The position numbers and the translations under genes are program-made. The notes under the pieces were generated by a model, which worked only from the letters and a program-made list of their open reading frames with translations, was not told where the DNA came from and ran no database searches. Positions 16,636 through 25,513 of a stretch of 49,446 nt of DNA are shown here, in pieces; position 1 is the stretch's first letter; each line of letters opens with the position of its first letter. Source of the stretch: Palsa-872 sp036844615 (GTDB taxonomy: Bacteria; Chloroflexota; Dormibacteria; Dormibacterales; Dormibacteraceae); contig DAIUFK010000008.1 in the NCBI GenBank assembly GCA_036844615.1, forward strand, positions 1-49,446. Direction: 5' to 3'.

Positions 16636-17859
16636 ATGAGGTTCGCCAAACTTGTCCCGGCACTCGGGGTGGTCGGGATCGTCGCAATGGCCTGCGGTAA
16701 CACCAACACGGCGACGAATTCGCCGGCAGTCGTGCCTTCGGACCTGAGCATCAGCTCGTTCACGCAGGATTTCTCGTACATGCCGAAGCTCAAGGACCTC
16801 GTCGGAGCTGGCAAAGGGATGGTCGGAGTCATCCTTCCCGACACGACTTCATCGGCGCGCTACGTCGCTTTCGACGCGCCGTACCTGAAGAAGGCGTTCG
16901 ACGGGGCCGGGTACACCTCGTCCCAGTACAAGATCGACAACGCGCAGGGCGTTGAGGCGCAGCAGCTGGCAATCGCGCAGGCGGACATCACAGCCGGGGC
17001 GACCGTCCTGATCATGGACCCGCTCAACAGCACCGTCGGTTCGCAAATCCAGACCCTTGCAGCGTCCAAGGGCGTTAAGGTCATCAGCTACGACCGCGCC
17101 ACCTTCACGGGTACCAGCACCTACTACGTGAGCTTCGACAACGTCCAGGTGGGCAAGCTCATCGGGCAGGGCTTCATGGACTGCGTCACCGCGTGGGGCG
17201 TGAAGAGCCCGCAGGTTTTCACACTCAACGGCGGCCAGAACTCTGACCCGAACGCCGTCTCGTTCGCCATGGGCTACAACTCGGTAGTCTGGGGCGACTC
17301 AATCAAGCAGGAGACCGTCGGCAAGACCAACAGCGCCGGCATGAAGCTGGTCGGCGACCAGGTCGCCACGGACTGGAAGAACGACGTGGGCGGCACGATC
17401 TTCCAGCAGGCGTTCACCGCCAATCCCCACATCAACGCCACCATCGAGGCCAACGACGGCCTCGCCAACGCCGTCATCCAGGTTCTCAAGAACAAGAACG
17501 TCAAGGGCAAGACGATCCCGACCGTCGGACAGGACGCAACCCTGGACGGCATGGTCAACGTGCTGACCAACTACCAGTGCGGATCCGTCTACAAGGCCGT
17601 CTACCTCGAGGCGCAGGACGCCGTCGCCCTCGCCACCGTGCTCCGCGCGGGAGCCACGCCTCCGGCCGGTCTGGTGAACGGCACCACCGCGCCACCTTCG
17701 GGCGTCACCGGCAGCTCGCAGCCGGCTTCGCTCCTGGTCCCGATCTGGGTCAACTCGGCCAACATCGCATCGACCGTGATCAAGGACAACTTCGTCGACA
17801 AGGCAACGCTGTGCAGCAAGGCGGGCGCCGCGGCCTGCACCGCTGCCGGTATCTCCTAA
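16636..17859 (+). CDS. Sugar ABC transporter substrate-binding lipoprotein (second copy, XylF-like)
   Basis: This 407-aa protein has an N-terminal signal ending VAMACGN (probable lipid-modified C20, slightly off-consensus lipobox) and a type 1 periplasmic-binding fold. Segments include AGATVLIMDPLNSTVG, KGVKVISYDRATFTG and NATIEANDGLANAVIQVL. AGGAG at 16622-16626 sits 9 nt before the ATG, a good ribosome-binding site. It is followed by a strong hairpin and then the ATPase and permease genes, so it is the main binding protein of this importer. It shares the C-x7-C and GIS C-terminus with the protein at 14115 and is longer by about 50 residues. Xylose or another monosaccharide is likely but not shown. 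Confidence 0.9.
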   Translation: MRFAKLVPALGVVGIVAMACGNTNTATNSPAVVPSDLSISSFTQDFSYMPKLKDLVGAGKGMVGVILPDTTSSARYVAFDAPYLKKAFDGAGYTSSQYKIDNAQGVEAQQLAIAQADITAGATVLIMDPLNSTVGSQIQTLAASKGVKVISYDRATFTGTSTYYVSFDNVQVGKLIGQGFMDCVTAWGVKSPQVFTLNGGQNSDPNAVSFAMGYNSVVWGDSIKQETVGKTNSAGMKLVGDQVATDWKNDVGGTIFQQAFTANPHINATIEANDGLANAVIQVLKNKNVKGKTIPTVGQDATLDGMVNVLTNYQCGSVYKAVYLEAQDAVALATVLRAGATPPAGLVNGTTAPPSGVTGSSQPASLLVPIWVNSANIASTVIKDNFVDKATLCSKAGAAACTAAGIS

Positions 17860-17873
17860 CCCGTCGCAGACCT

Positions 17874-17910
17874 GACGCCGCCGCCGTCGCGGCGGCGTCA
17901 ACTTTTCCCC
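17874..17910 (+). terminator. Strong GC hairpin plus short T-run between binding-protein and ATPase genes
   Basis: A perfect 11-bp stem with a 4-nt loop occupies 17874-17899 (GACGCCGCCGC, CGTC, GCGGCGGCGTC) and is followed by AACTTTTCCCC. It resembles an intrinsic terminator with a weak T-tract. Its place after the binding-protein gene and before the ATPase suggests partial termination or mRNA-end protection, giving more binding protein than membrane components, as is known in many ABC importer operons. Confidence 0.7.
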
Positions 17911-17938
17911 GTCAACCTCCGCTCAAAGAGTCGAGATA

Positions 17939-18748
17939 ATGACTGGTGACATGACGGCTGTGGCCTCGGAGGAGCAAGGGACCGGCGAACCGCTGCTCAA
18001 ATTACGGGGGCTGGACAAGCATTTCGGCCCCGTCCAGGCGCTGTACCACGTCGACCTCGAGCTTCCGGCCGGTAAGGTGACCGCGCTCTGCGGTGACAAC
18101 GGCGCCGGCAAGTCGGTGCTCACCAAATGCATCTCCGGGGTCTACCACCCCGACGAGGGCCAGTACTTCTGGGAGGGTCATCAGGTCAACGTCCACAACA
18201 CGCGTGATGCTGCCCGTCTCGGCATCGAGACCGTGTACCAGGACCTCGCCCTGGCGGACAACCTAGACATCGTGCAGAACATGTTCCTGGGCCGCGAGCG
18301 CATCAGCAACGGGCTGCTCGACGAAGACAGCATGGAGCGGGCCGCCGGCGAAACGCTGGCGAGCCTCCGCGTGACCACCGTGAGGTCCGTTCGCCAGCCC
18401 GTGGCGTCGCTCTCCGGGGGCCAGCGCCAATCGGTGGCCGTGGCCAAGGCTGTGATGTGGAACTCAAAGCTGGTGATCATGGACGAGCCCACCGCAGCCC
18501 TGGGCGTGGTGCAGACCAGGCAGGTGCTCGATCTGATCAAACGCCTACGCGACCGCGGCCTCGCGGTGATGGTCATCTCGCACAACCTCACCGACGTATT
18601 CGAGGTGGCCGACCGGATCGCGGTTCTGTACCTGGGCCGGTTGGTGGTTCAGGACGACACTTCGGCCTTTGACCTGCAGAGAGTCGTCGAGTTCATGACT
18701 ACGGGTGGTTCAAAGAGCGCCCGTGGCGCAGGCTCCAAGGAAAGCTGA
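17939..18748 (+). CDS. Sugar ABC transporter ATP-binding protein, single-domain (FrcA/XylG-like)
   Basis: This 269-aa protein has one complete nucleotide-binding domain: Walker A GDNGAGKS (52-59), Q-loop near TVYQDLAL, signature LSGGQ (158-162) and Walker B LVIMDEP (178-184). XylG and RbsA proteins usually have two fused domains of about 500 aa; this one has a single domain like FrcA, so a homodimer should power the transporter. It lies downstream of the hairpin at 17874 and is directly followed by the permease (stop at 18746-18748, next ATG at 18750). The ATG at 17939 lacks a clear ribosome-binding site, and a second ATG at 17951 is possible. Confidence 0.9.
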   Translation: MTGDMTAVASEEQGTGEPLLKLRGLDKHFGPVQALYHVDLELPAGKVTALCGDNGAGKSVLTKCISGVYHPDEGQYFWEGHQVNVHNTRDAARLGIETVYQDLALADNLDIVQNMFLGRERISNGLLDEDSMERAAGETLASLRVTTVRSVRQPVASLSGGQRQSVAVAKAVMWNSKLVIMDEPTAALGVVQTRQVLDLIKRLRDRGLAVMVISHNLTDVFEVADRIAVLYLGRLVVQDDTSAFDLQRVVEFMTTGGSKSARGAGSKES

Positions 18749-18749
18749 C

Positions 18750-20081
18750 ATGGCAAGCGTCGCGCCCGACGAAGCGGCCGACCTGACCGCAGCACCGGAG
18801 GCGGCGCAGGCCGAGCTGCCGCCCGGGGTCGTAGCCCAATCCCTCGGCGAGTACGTGCGGGCTTACGTCTCGCGGATCAGGGCCGGCGAAAGTGGAGTGC
18901 TCCCGGTCCTTGCAGCCATGTTGGGGATCGTGGTCGTGTTCACAGCGATCAGCCCCAACCACGTATTTATCTCTCCCGGCAACCTGGTCAACCTGTTTCA
19001 GCAGGCCGCGGTGGTCATGCTCCTCGCCATGGCCGAAGGATTTGCACTGGTCCTTGGCGAGATTGACCTGTCAGTCGGATTCGTCGGCGCCATCGGCGGA
19101 GCGATCACGGTCCAGCTCATCCAGCCCACCACCACCAACTGGAACTGGGCGCCGGCCATCCTCGCGGGACTTCTCGTCTGCACGGTGTTCGGCCTGATTC
19201 AAGGCACGCTCATCACACGGCTGCGACTCCCATCCTTCATCGTCACCCTCGCCGGCTTTCTCATCGCGAACGGGGTCTTCCTGAAGATCCTTCTGCTCGG
19301 ACCGTTCTCCGGATATCCGAACCTCGTGGGCCAGGGCGACAACCTGCAGGTCATCTACCACCTCATGTGGGGCACGATCGACCCGACCATATCCTGGATC
19401 GGGGCCGCGGTCGTGGTCATCGGGCTCGGTCTGCTGATCTGGCTGAGCGATTCCCGCCGGCGCAAGAGCGGCCTCGTCGCGCCTCCGGCGAGCCTGTCCC
19501 TGGTCAAGATCGGGCTGATCGCAATCGTCGCGATCGTCGTCGTCGCCATCTGCAACAGCAACCGGGCCAACCTCGGGACCCTGGAGGGCGTGCCCTGGTT
19601 CATCCCGATCGTTCTGTTCGTGCTCGGGGCGTGGACGATTCTCCTCGAGCGGACGAAGTTTGGACGCTACGTCTACGCGATCGGCGGCAACCCTGAGGCG
19701 GCACGCCGGGCCGGCATCAACGTCGCGCTCATTCGCACGATTGCATTTGGCCTCTGCTCGTTGACGGCCGGCGTTGCGATGGTGCTGTACGCCTCGCTCC
19801 TGGCGGGGATGTCGAACAACTTTCAGGGCGGGCAGTACGTCCTCTACGCAGTCGCCGCGGCGGTCATCGGGGGCACCAGCCTGTTCGGGGGCAGAGGCAA
19901 GCCGCTCCACGGCGTGTTGGGCGGGTTTGTCATCGCCGGCATCTACAACGGCCTGTATCTGCAGGGGATCTCGGACGTGGAGTGGCAGTACATCATCACC
20001 GGCCTGGTGCTCCTCGCAGCCGTCGTCATCGACTCTGTATCCCGGCGCGGGGCGTCCTCGGGGAGCGTGACCCGGACCTGA
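18750..20081 (+). CDS. Sugar ABC transporter permease (XylH/RbsC-like)
   Basis: This permease of about 443 aa has ten or more membrane helices and family segments such as MAEGFALVLGEIDLSVG near the third helix, YVYAIGGNPEAARRAGINV and AAAVIGGTSLFGGRGKPLHG. It forms the membrane channel for the sugar bound by the neighbouring lipoproteins. The ATG at 18750, 1 nt after the ATPase stop, is preferred; the open frame goes up to 18705 but inside the ATPase gene. A polar insert at about residues 228-255 (SDSRRRKSGL) separates two helix groups, as in XylH. The transported sugar is unknown. Confidence 0.9.
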   Translation: MASVAPDEAADLTAAPEAAQAELPPGVVAQSLGEYVRAYVSRIRAGESGVLPVLAAMLGIVVVFTAISPNHVFISPGNLVNLFQQAAVVMLLAMAEGFALVLGEIDLSVGFVGAIGGAITVQLIQPTTTNWNWAPAILAGLLVCTVFGLIQGTLITRLRLPSFIVTLAGFLIANGVFLKILLLGPFSGYPNLVGQGDNLQVIYHLMWGTIDPTISWIGAAVVVIGLGLLIWLSDSRRRKSGLVAPPASLSLVKIGLIAIVAIVVVAICNSNRANLGTLEGVPWFIPIVLFVLGAWTILLERTKFGRYVYAIGGNPEAARRAGINVALIRTIAFGLCSLTAGVAMVLYASLLAGMSNNFQGGQYVLYAVAAAVIGGTSLFGGRGKPLHGVLGGFVIAGIYNGLYLQGISDVEWQYIITGLVLLAAVVIDSVSRRGASSGSVTRT

Positions 20082-20164
20082 CCCGGGCCCGACCCGAGCC
20101 CCGACGGCGCTCCCCCAGATCCACGATTGGGAATTTGCCGGGGTGGGTAAAGCTTCTTCTAATT

Positions 20165-22507
20165 ATGGAAACCCCGAAGCCCGAACTACTCCCAGTCCTC
20201 CCCATGGACGACGTCGTCGTCCTCCCCCACATGACTGTCACTCTGGCCGTCGAAGGCGACAGCCAGAAGGCCGCCATCGAGGCGGCCCGCCAGGGCAGCC
20301 GCCTGGTCTTGCTGGTCCCCCGCATCGACGGCCAGTTCGGCAAGATCGGCACCGTCTCCCGCCTTGGCGAGTCGGTGGAGCTTCCCACTGGCGTCGAGGC
20401 GTTCATGATCCGCGGCGAGTACCGCGCCCACCTGGGCAGCGGGCAGGCCGACATCGCCGGCGCACTGTGGGTCAAGGCCGAGCCGGTGACGGAACCAGAG
20501 CCCTCCGAGAAGGCGATCGAGCTCGGCCGCGAGTACCGCGCCATGCTGGAGAACCTCGTCGAGTCGAGGGGCGTCCCGCAGGTCGTGCAGTTCCTGCGCG
20601 CCGCCAAGACCCCAAGCCACCTCGCCGACCTGGCCGGGTACTCTCCTGACCTCTCAATGGACCAGAAGCTCGAGGTCCTCGAGACGCTGGACCTGGAGGA
20701 ACGCCTTGCCAAGCTCATCGGCTGGACCAAGCAGATCCTCGCCGACGCCTCACTGAAGGAGAAGATCCGCAGCGACGTCTCCGAGGGCATGGAAAAGACT
20801 CAGCGCGAGTTCCTTCTCCGACAGCAGCTCGAGGCGATCAAGAAGCAGCTGAACGAGGGCGGCACCGACGTCATCTCGACCTATCGCGAGCGTGTCGCGA
20901 AGGCGGAGATGCCCGAGAACGTGCTCACCGAGGTCAATCGCGAGCTCGACCGATTGGAGCGCACGAGCGAGCAGAACCCCGAGTATGGCTGGATCCGCAC
21001 CTACCTCGACTGGATGCTGGACATCCCCTGGAATGTGCGATCTGACGACAACTACGACCTGGCCGAGGCGCGTCGCATCCTCGACGAGGACCACACGGGC
21101 CTGTCCGACGTCAAGGACCGCATCATCGAGTTTCTAGCCGTGCGCAAGCTGCGCAAGGAGCGGGGCCTCGAGGTCCTTGGTGGGCGTGGCTCGGGCGCGA
21201 TCATCACGCTCGTCGGCCCTCCAGGCGTCGGCAAGACCTCGCTGGGCGAGTCGGTCGCCCGCGCGCTGGGTCGCAAGTTCACGCGCGTCTCTCTGGGCGG
21301 CATCCGCGACGAAGCGGACATCCGCGGCCACCGGCGGACGTACGTCGGCGCGCTGCCAGGTCGCATCGTTCGCGCCCTGAAAGAGGCTGGGACCAAGAAC
21401 CCTGTGATCATGCTTGACGAGATCGACAAGGTCGGCAGCGACTGGAGGGGTGACCCCTCAGCGGCGCTGCTCGAGGTCCTCGACCCCGCACAGAACAACA
21501 CGTTCCGCGACCACTACCTGGAGGTCGACCTCGACCTCTCGGAGGTCCTGTTCATCCCGACCGCCAACGTGTCCGAGACGATCCCGGCTCCCCTGCTCGA
21601 CAGGATGGAGCTCATCAGGCTCGACGGCTACACCGAGGAAGAGAAGGTCGCCATCGCGCGTGACCACCTGCTGGCGCGCCAGCTGAAGCAGGCGGGCCTG
21701 CGGCCCGACGAGGTCACCGTCACGGACGAAGCCGTGATGAAGGTCATCACGGAGCACACTCGCGAGGCAGGCGTCCGTAACCTGGAGCGCGAGCTCGGCA
21801 AGATCACGCGCAAGGTCGCGACCAGGGTCGCCACCGCGGCGCTGACCCCGCCTGTAGCGATCACGCCGGAGCGCGTCCGCGAGTTCCTCGGCAAGCCCAA
21901 GTTCGACAACGAGGTCGCGGCTCGCACCTCGGTCCCCGGCGTGGCCACCGGCCTTGCAGTCACAGGCACAGGTGGAGATGTGCTGTTCGTCGAGGCGACA
22001 TCCACAAACTCCAACGGTCACGGTGGCAACCTGACGCTCACCGGCCAGCTTGGAGACGTGATGAAGGAGTCGGCGCAGATCGCGCTGTCGTACGTGCGCT
22101 CGCATGCCGCGCAGCTGAAGATCGAGCCAGACGCGGCTGACAGGGCCTTCCACATCCACGTGCCAGAGGGCGCGGTGCCCAAGGACGGGCCGTCCGCCGG
22201 CGTGACGATGACCACTGCGATCGTGAGCCTGCTCACGGGGCGCGCGGTCCGGAGCACTGTCGGCATGACAGGCGAGGTCACGCTGCAGGGCCTGGTGCTG
22301 CCAATCGGCGGTGTCAAGCAGAAGGTCCTTGCCGCGCACCGCATGGGGCTCACAGAGGTCATCCTTCCTCGCCGAAACGAGAAGGACCTCGACGACGTGC
22401 CCGAGAGCGTGCGCAACGCGATGACATTCCACCTTGCCGCCAAGGTGGAAGAGGTGCTCGAGTTCGCGCTCGAGGCGCCCGCCGAATCCGGCATCCGCGC
22501 GGCTTAG
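20165..22507 (+). CDS. lon: ATP-dependent protease Lon
   Basis: This 780-aa protein is a full-length LonA. It has the N-terminal substrate domain (from LLPVLPMDDVVVLPHMTV), a coiled linker, an AAA+ module with Walker A GPPGVGKTS at about 350 and Walker B VIMLDEIDK, and a protease domain with the Ser-Lys dyad S677 (KDGPSAGVTM) and K720 (GGVKQK). It degrades misfolded and regulatory proteins in the cytoplasm. The ATG at 20165 begins the recognisable domain; the upstream open frame (to 19982) overlaps the permease gene and is not family-like. No ribosome-binding site is obvious. It follows the importer by 83 bp but is probably a separate unit. Confidence 0.96.
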   Translation: METPKPELLPVLPMDDVVVLPHMTVTLAVEGDSQKAAIEAARQGSRLVLLVPRIDGQFGKIGTVSRLGESVELPTGVEAFMIRGEYRAHLGSGQADIAGALWVKAEPVTEPEPSEKAIELGREYRAMLENLVESRGVPQVVQFLRAAKTPSHLADLAGYSPDLSMDQKLEVLETLDLEERLAKLIGWTKQILADASLKEKIRSDVSEGMEKTQREFLLRQQLEAIKKQLNEGGTDVISTYRERVAKAEMPENVLTEVNRELDRLERTSEQNPEYGWIRTYLDWMLDIPWNVRSDDNYDLAEARRILDEDHTGLSDVKDRIIEFLAVRKLRKERGLEVLGGRGSGAIITLVGPPGVGKTSLGESVARALGRKFTRVSLGGIRDEADIRGHRRTYVGALPGRIVRALKEAGTKNPVIMLDEIDKVGSDWRGDPSAALLEVLDPAQNNTFRDHYLEVDLDLSEVLFIPTANVSETIPAPLLDRMELIRLDGYTEEEKVAIARDHLLARQLKQAGLRPDEVTVTDEAVMKVITEHTREAGVRNLERELGKITRKVATRVATAALTPPVAITPERVREFLGKPKFDNEVAARTSVPGVATGLAVTGTGGDVLFVEATSTNSNGHGGNLTLTGQLGDVMKESAQIALSYVRSHAAQLKIEPDAADRAFHIHVPEGAVPKDGPSAGVTMTTAIVSLLTGRAVRSTVGMTGEVTLQGLVLPIGGVKQKVLAAHRMGLTEVILPRRNEKDLDDVPESVRNAMTFHLAAKVEEVLEFALEAPAESGIRAA

Positions 22508-22511
22508 CGGG

Positions 22512-22928
22512 TTGAGCAGAAGCCCCCAAGCGGTCCTGGAGAGGTCAACCACGATCGCAGTGGTCGGCGCCTCCAGGGATCCGAACAAAGCTGGGGGTTC
22601 AGTGCCCGAAGGACTGCAGCGGCGAGGCTTTCGCGTCATCCCGATCAATCCGTTCGCCGAAATGCTTTTTGGCGAGCGGGTCTATCGCATGCTCGCCGAC
22701 GTGCCGGAGAAGATCGACCTCGTCGACGTGTTCAGGCCTGCCGCTGATGCTCCGGAGATCGCACGTCAAGCTGTCGCTGTCGGGGCGAAGGCCCTGTGGC
22801 TCCAGGAGGACATCCGCTCGGAGGAGGCACGGCGCATCGCCGAAGCTGCGGGCCTCGACTACATCGAAGATGAGTGCACCGCGGTGGTGGCTGCGCTGTA
22901 TCGGATCAAGAAGGGCGCGGCGGCCTAG
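22512..22928 (+). CDS. CoA-binding domain protein (YccU-like)
   Basis: This protein of about 138 aa consists of one CoA-binding Rossmann-like domain: STTIAVVGASRDPNKAG with the glycine-rich loop, GFRVIPINPFAEMLFGERVY, LVDVFRPAADAPEIARQAV and ALWLQEDIRSEEA. YccU-like proteins resemble the CoA-binding part of succinyl-CoA synthetase; their function is not well established. The start is taken as a TTG at 22512, just after the Lon stop, because the frame upstream lies inside lon. A later start near residue 14 would still give the whole domain. It overlaps the next reading frame slightly and may be co-transcribed with lon. Confidence 0.82.
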   Translation: MSRSPQAVLERSTTIAVVGASRDPNKAGGSVPEGLQRRGFRVIPINPFAEMLFGERVYRMLADVPEKIDLVDVFRPAADAPEIARQAVAVGAKALWLQEDIRSEEARRIAEAAGLDYIEDECTAVVAALYRIKKGAAA

Positions 22929-22945
22929 CCGTTACCCTTCGGATC

Positions 22946-23530
22946 GTGGCTCCGCGCCGTCCTCATCATCGTCCGCGCGATCGAAGCGTCGAATGCGAGC
23001 TGAAGTTTCGCGTGGCCGGCCCGCGCAACCATGCGCGGATTCGCGCCGCTCTTCGCAAGCGGGGGGCCAAGCTCGAAGGCAAGTACGACGAGGAGAACTA
23101 CAGGTTCGACGGCCCCGGAAAGTCGACACGCGGAACGACTCTTCGGCTGAGGGTTCTCAATGGCGGGCCACACGGGATTCTCACCGTGAAGGGGCCGGCC
23201 AAGTTTGTCGGCAAGGTCAAGGTGCGTGAGGAGACGGAGATCGACCTCAAAGACGTCCACGCGACTCTCGACCTGCTCACGCAGCTTGGCTTCAACGTCG
23301 AGTTCACTTACAAGAAGCGGCGTGTGATGTGGACGCTCGACGGCGTGGTGAGCGTCACGCTCGACACGCTGGACTATGGGTGGTTCGTGGAGCTTGAGGG
23401 GCCGCTCGAGGTCCTCCCTGAGCAGGCGCGCAGCCTCGGCTTCAACCCTGGAAAGGCGCTCAAAGACTCCTACTCTGTCCTGGCCCGCAAGCACCTTGCC
23501 AAGGTCGCCAAAGCCACACCATCGAGCTAG
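22946..23530 (+). CDS. CYTH-domain protein (triphosphate tunnel metalloenzyme, CyaB-like)
   Basis: This protein of about 194 aa has the CYTH signature ExExK in VECELKFRV near the N-terminus, followed by RFDGPGKSTRG, TLRLRVLNGG, LTVKGP and REETEID. These alternate charged residues line the tunnel of triphosphate-processing enzymes. Members include class IV adenylate cyclases, thiamine triphosphatases and inorganic triphosphatases; the sequence does not say which applies. GTG at 22946 is used as start because it follows the CoA-binding gene and comes shortly before the ExExK strand; the open frame extends to 22874 inside the previous gene. The stop overlaps the stop of the convergent acetyltransferase gene. 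Confidence 0.85.
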   Translation: MAPRRPHHRPRDRSVECELKFRVAGPRNHARIRAALRKRGAKLEGKYDEENYRFDGPGKSTRGTTLRLRVLNGGPHGILTVKGPAKFVGKVKVREETEIDLKDVHATLDLLTQLGFNVEFTYKKRRVMWTLDGVVSVTLDTLDYGWFVELEGPLEVLPEQARSLGFNPGKALKDSYSVLARKHLAKVAKATPSS

Positions 23531-24051
23531 CCCAGCCGGAGCTCGTACCTCTCGGCTGGAAACGTGCCGTGGCCGCCCTCGGGCTGCCAGTCCAGCGTGC
23601 CGAGGTGAGAAAAGTTGAGCTTCTCGGCAACGCGGCGGCTCGCCTTGTTCTCCCGTCCCGCCCAGAGGGTAAGGCGCCGAAGGGCGAGGGAGTCTCGGGC
23701 CCAGTCGATGAGAGCGAGGCAGGCCTCGGTCGTCAACCCGCGGCCGGCGTGGTCGGTTCGAATCCAGTAGCTCAGCTCAGCGGCTTCGTCGCTCTCCCGT
23801 GCGAAACCCATGACCCCGAGCACCGTACCCGAGACGCGGTCGATGGCGGCGAAGTGGAAGCGCTTATCCGCCTCCCAGTCTCGTGCACTGTTCGCGGTCT
23901 CCGCGCGAGCCCCTTCCATGGATGGTTCGCGCGCCCACGGCATCCAGGGCAACAGCTCGCTCCGTGAGGCGACGATGGCTTCGAAGATGCCCTGGGCGTG
24001 ATCGGGACGAACAGGTTCGAGGAGCAGATGCTCCGTCTCGAGGACATTCAT
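23527..24051 (-). CDS. GNAT-family N-acetyltransferase (RimJ/RimL-like)
   Basis: This 174-aa protein is a GNAT of the RimJ/RimL type: it begins MNVLETEHLLLEPVRPDHA and carries the acetyl-CoA-binding segment in the TDHAGRGLTTEACLALIDWA region, then LRRLTLWAGRENKASRRVAE. Such enzymes acetylate protein N-termini or small molecules; the substrate is unknown. The ATG at 24051 fits the family start exactly. The open frame extends to 24195 through a palindromic repeat in the intergenic space and is not family-like there. It lies downstream of the aldehyde dehydrogenase on the same strand. Confidence 0.88.
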   Translation of the reverse strand: MNVLETEHLLLEPVRPDHAQGIFEAIVASRSELLPWMPWAREPSMEGARAETANSARDWEADKRFHFAAIDRVSGTVLGVMGFARESDEAAELSYWIRTDHAGRGLTTEACLALIDWARDSLALRRLTLWAGRENKASRRVAEKLNFSHLGTLDWQPEGGHGTFPAERYELRLG

Positions 24052-24080
24052 CGATGGCGGGTTTACTTTTACTGGACGTC

Positions 24081-24122
24081 CCCTCCGGCCCTTCGGGCCA
24101 CCTCCCCGGCGAGCGGGGAGGT
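24081..24122. repeat. Two adjacent perfect palindromes (REP-like element)
   Basis: GGCCC-TTC-GGGCC (24087-24099) is followed directly by ACCTCCCC-GGCGAGC-GGGGAGGT (24100-24122), both perfect stems. The paired hairpins lie between the aldehyde dehydrogenase and acetyltransferase genes. Such stacked GC-rich palindromes resemble dispersed extragenic palindromic repeats. They may also act as a bidirectional transcript-end structure; no T-tract follows in either direction. Confidence 0.6.
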
Positions 24123-24136
24123 CCCGGTCCGCATAT

Positions 24137-25513
24137 CTAACTTTTGGCCGGGCCCACCCAGACTGTCTGGATGTTGGTGAACTCTCGGATGCCATGCGAG
24201 GAAAGCTCGCGCCCGTAGCCTGACCTCTTCACCCCGCCGAACGGCAGCCGCGCGTCCGACGCGACCATCCCGTTGACGAAAACAAGGCCCGCCTCCACGC
24301 GCTCGGCCATCATCTCGCCGCGCTCGACGTCCTTGGTCCAGATGCTGGACCCAAGACCGAACTCAGTGTCGTTGGCTACCCTCAGCGCCTCTTCCGCGTC
24401 GCGGACGCGTATCACCGCTGCCACCGGTCCGAATGTTTCCTCGTCGTAGACCGGCATGCCCGGCCGCACCCCGGTGAGGACGGTCGGCTCGAAGAAATAT
24501 CCGCCGCTGTCGTCGAGCCGCTTGCCTCCCGCCAGCACCTTGGCGCCCTTCTTCACCGACTCCTTGACCTGGCGCTCCAGGTCGTCGACAAGGTCGGCTC
24601 GCGCCAGGGGCCCCACCTGGTTGGCTCGATCCTTGGGGTCCCCCACCTTGAGCGCCGCGACAGCAGCTGCGAACCTCTCCTCGAACTCCTTGGCGACGGG
24701 CTCGGCGACGATGAACCGCTTCGCGGCGATGCAGCTCTGTCCGTTGTTCTGGTTGCGCGCGCGACACGCGACGGTGGCCGCCGCCTTGACGTCAGCGTCC
24801 TCGAGCACGATGAAGGGGTCGGAGCCGCCAAGCTCGAGGACCGACTTCTTCAGCGCTTTCCCCGCTGCCGCGGCGACCTGCATGCCCGCTGCTTCGGAAC
24901 CCGTCAGCGTCACGCCTGCGACGCGGCGATCGGAGACGATGCCATCGATCGCGCCTGAACGGATCAAGAGCGTCTGGAAGACTCCCTCAGGCACGCCTGC
25001 CTCTCGGAAGACGTCCTCGATGGCAAGGGCGCATTGAGGGACGTTGGACGAATGCTTCAGCAGCATCACGTTGCCTGCCGCCAGGGCCGGCAGTGCGGCG
25101 CGGAACGCCTGCCAGAAGGGGAAATTCCAGGGCATGACGGCAAGAATCACCCCAAGGGGTTGAAACCTGACGTAGCTCTTGGTTGCGGTGCTTTCGATCG
25201 GCTCGTCGGCGAGCAGGCGCGCGGCGTTGTCGGCGATCCAGGTGGCCGTCCAGGCGCACTTCTCGACCTCGGCCTCGGCCTCGACGATGGGCTTGCCCAT
25301 CTCAGAGGTCATCAGCTCGGCGAAGCGGGCCTTCTCCGCCCTGAGGACGCCCGCCGCCGAACGTAGGAGGCCTGTGCGGAGGTCGAGACCCGCGTCACGC
25401 CAGGCGTGCCGGGAGCCCCAGGCGCGCTCCAGGGCGGCCTCGATGCCGGCTGCATCCAACTCGGGAAAGGTCGCCAGCTCGCCACCGTTGGACGGGTCTA
25501 TCGATCTCAGCAT
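24137..25513 (-). CDS. NAD(P)-dependent succinate-semialdehyde/aldehyde dehydrogenase
   Basis: This 458-aa protein is an aldehyde dehydrogenase of the short Sad/YneI-like succinate-semialdehyde dehydrogenase type. It has the MPWNFPFWQAFRAALPALAA motif (127-146), the general base E227 in the LELGGSDPF segment and the nucleophile C261 in NNGQSCIAAKRF. It oxidises an aldehyde, probably succinate semialdehyde, to the acid. The ATG at 25513 matches the usual N-terminus. No aminobutyrate transaminase or other GABA gene is nearby, so the physiological substrate is open. It lies upstream of the GNAT gene, separated by the palindromic element. Confidence 0.9.
   Translation of the reverse strand: MLRSIDPSNGGELATFPELDAAGIEAALERAWGSRHAWRDAGLDLRTGLLRSAAGVLRAEKARFAELMTSEMGKPIVEAEAEVEKCAWTATWIADNAARLLADEPIESTATKSYVRFQPLGVILAVMPWNFPFWQAFRAALPALAAGNVMLLKHSSNVPQCALAIEDVFREAGVPEGVFQTLLIRSGAIDGIVSDRRVAGVTLTGSEAAGMQVAAAAGKALKKSVLELGGSDPFIVLEDADVKAAATVACRARNQNNGQSCIAAKRFIVAEPVAKEFEERFAAAVAALKVGDPKDRANQVGPLARADLVDDLERQVKESVKKGAKVLAGGKRLDDSGGYFFEPTVLTGVRPGMPVYDEETFGPVAAVIRVRDAEEALRVANDTEFGLGSSIWTKDVERGEMMAERVEAGLVFVNGMVASDARLPFGGVKRSGYGRELSSHGIREFTNIQTVWVGPAKS

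Noticed and set aside
19071..19910. 279-aa minus-strand frame antisense to the sugar permease
   Set aside because: It is a charged mirror frame of a hydrophobic gene; the permease motifs on the plus strand are clear.
21458..22648. 396-aa minus-strand frame antisense to lon
   Set aside because: The plus strand carries an intact Lon; the antisense frame has no recognisable domain.
23755..23782. tRNA-like GGTTCGAATCC and TAGCTCAG elements
   Set aside because: They are in the wrong order for a tRNA, lack an acceptor stem and lie inside the GNAT coding sequence.
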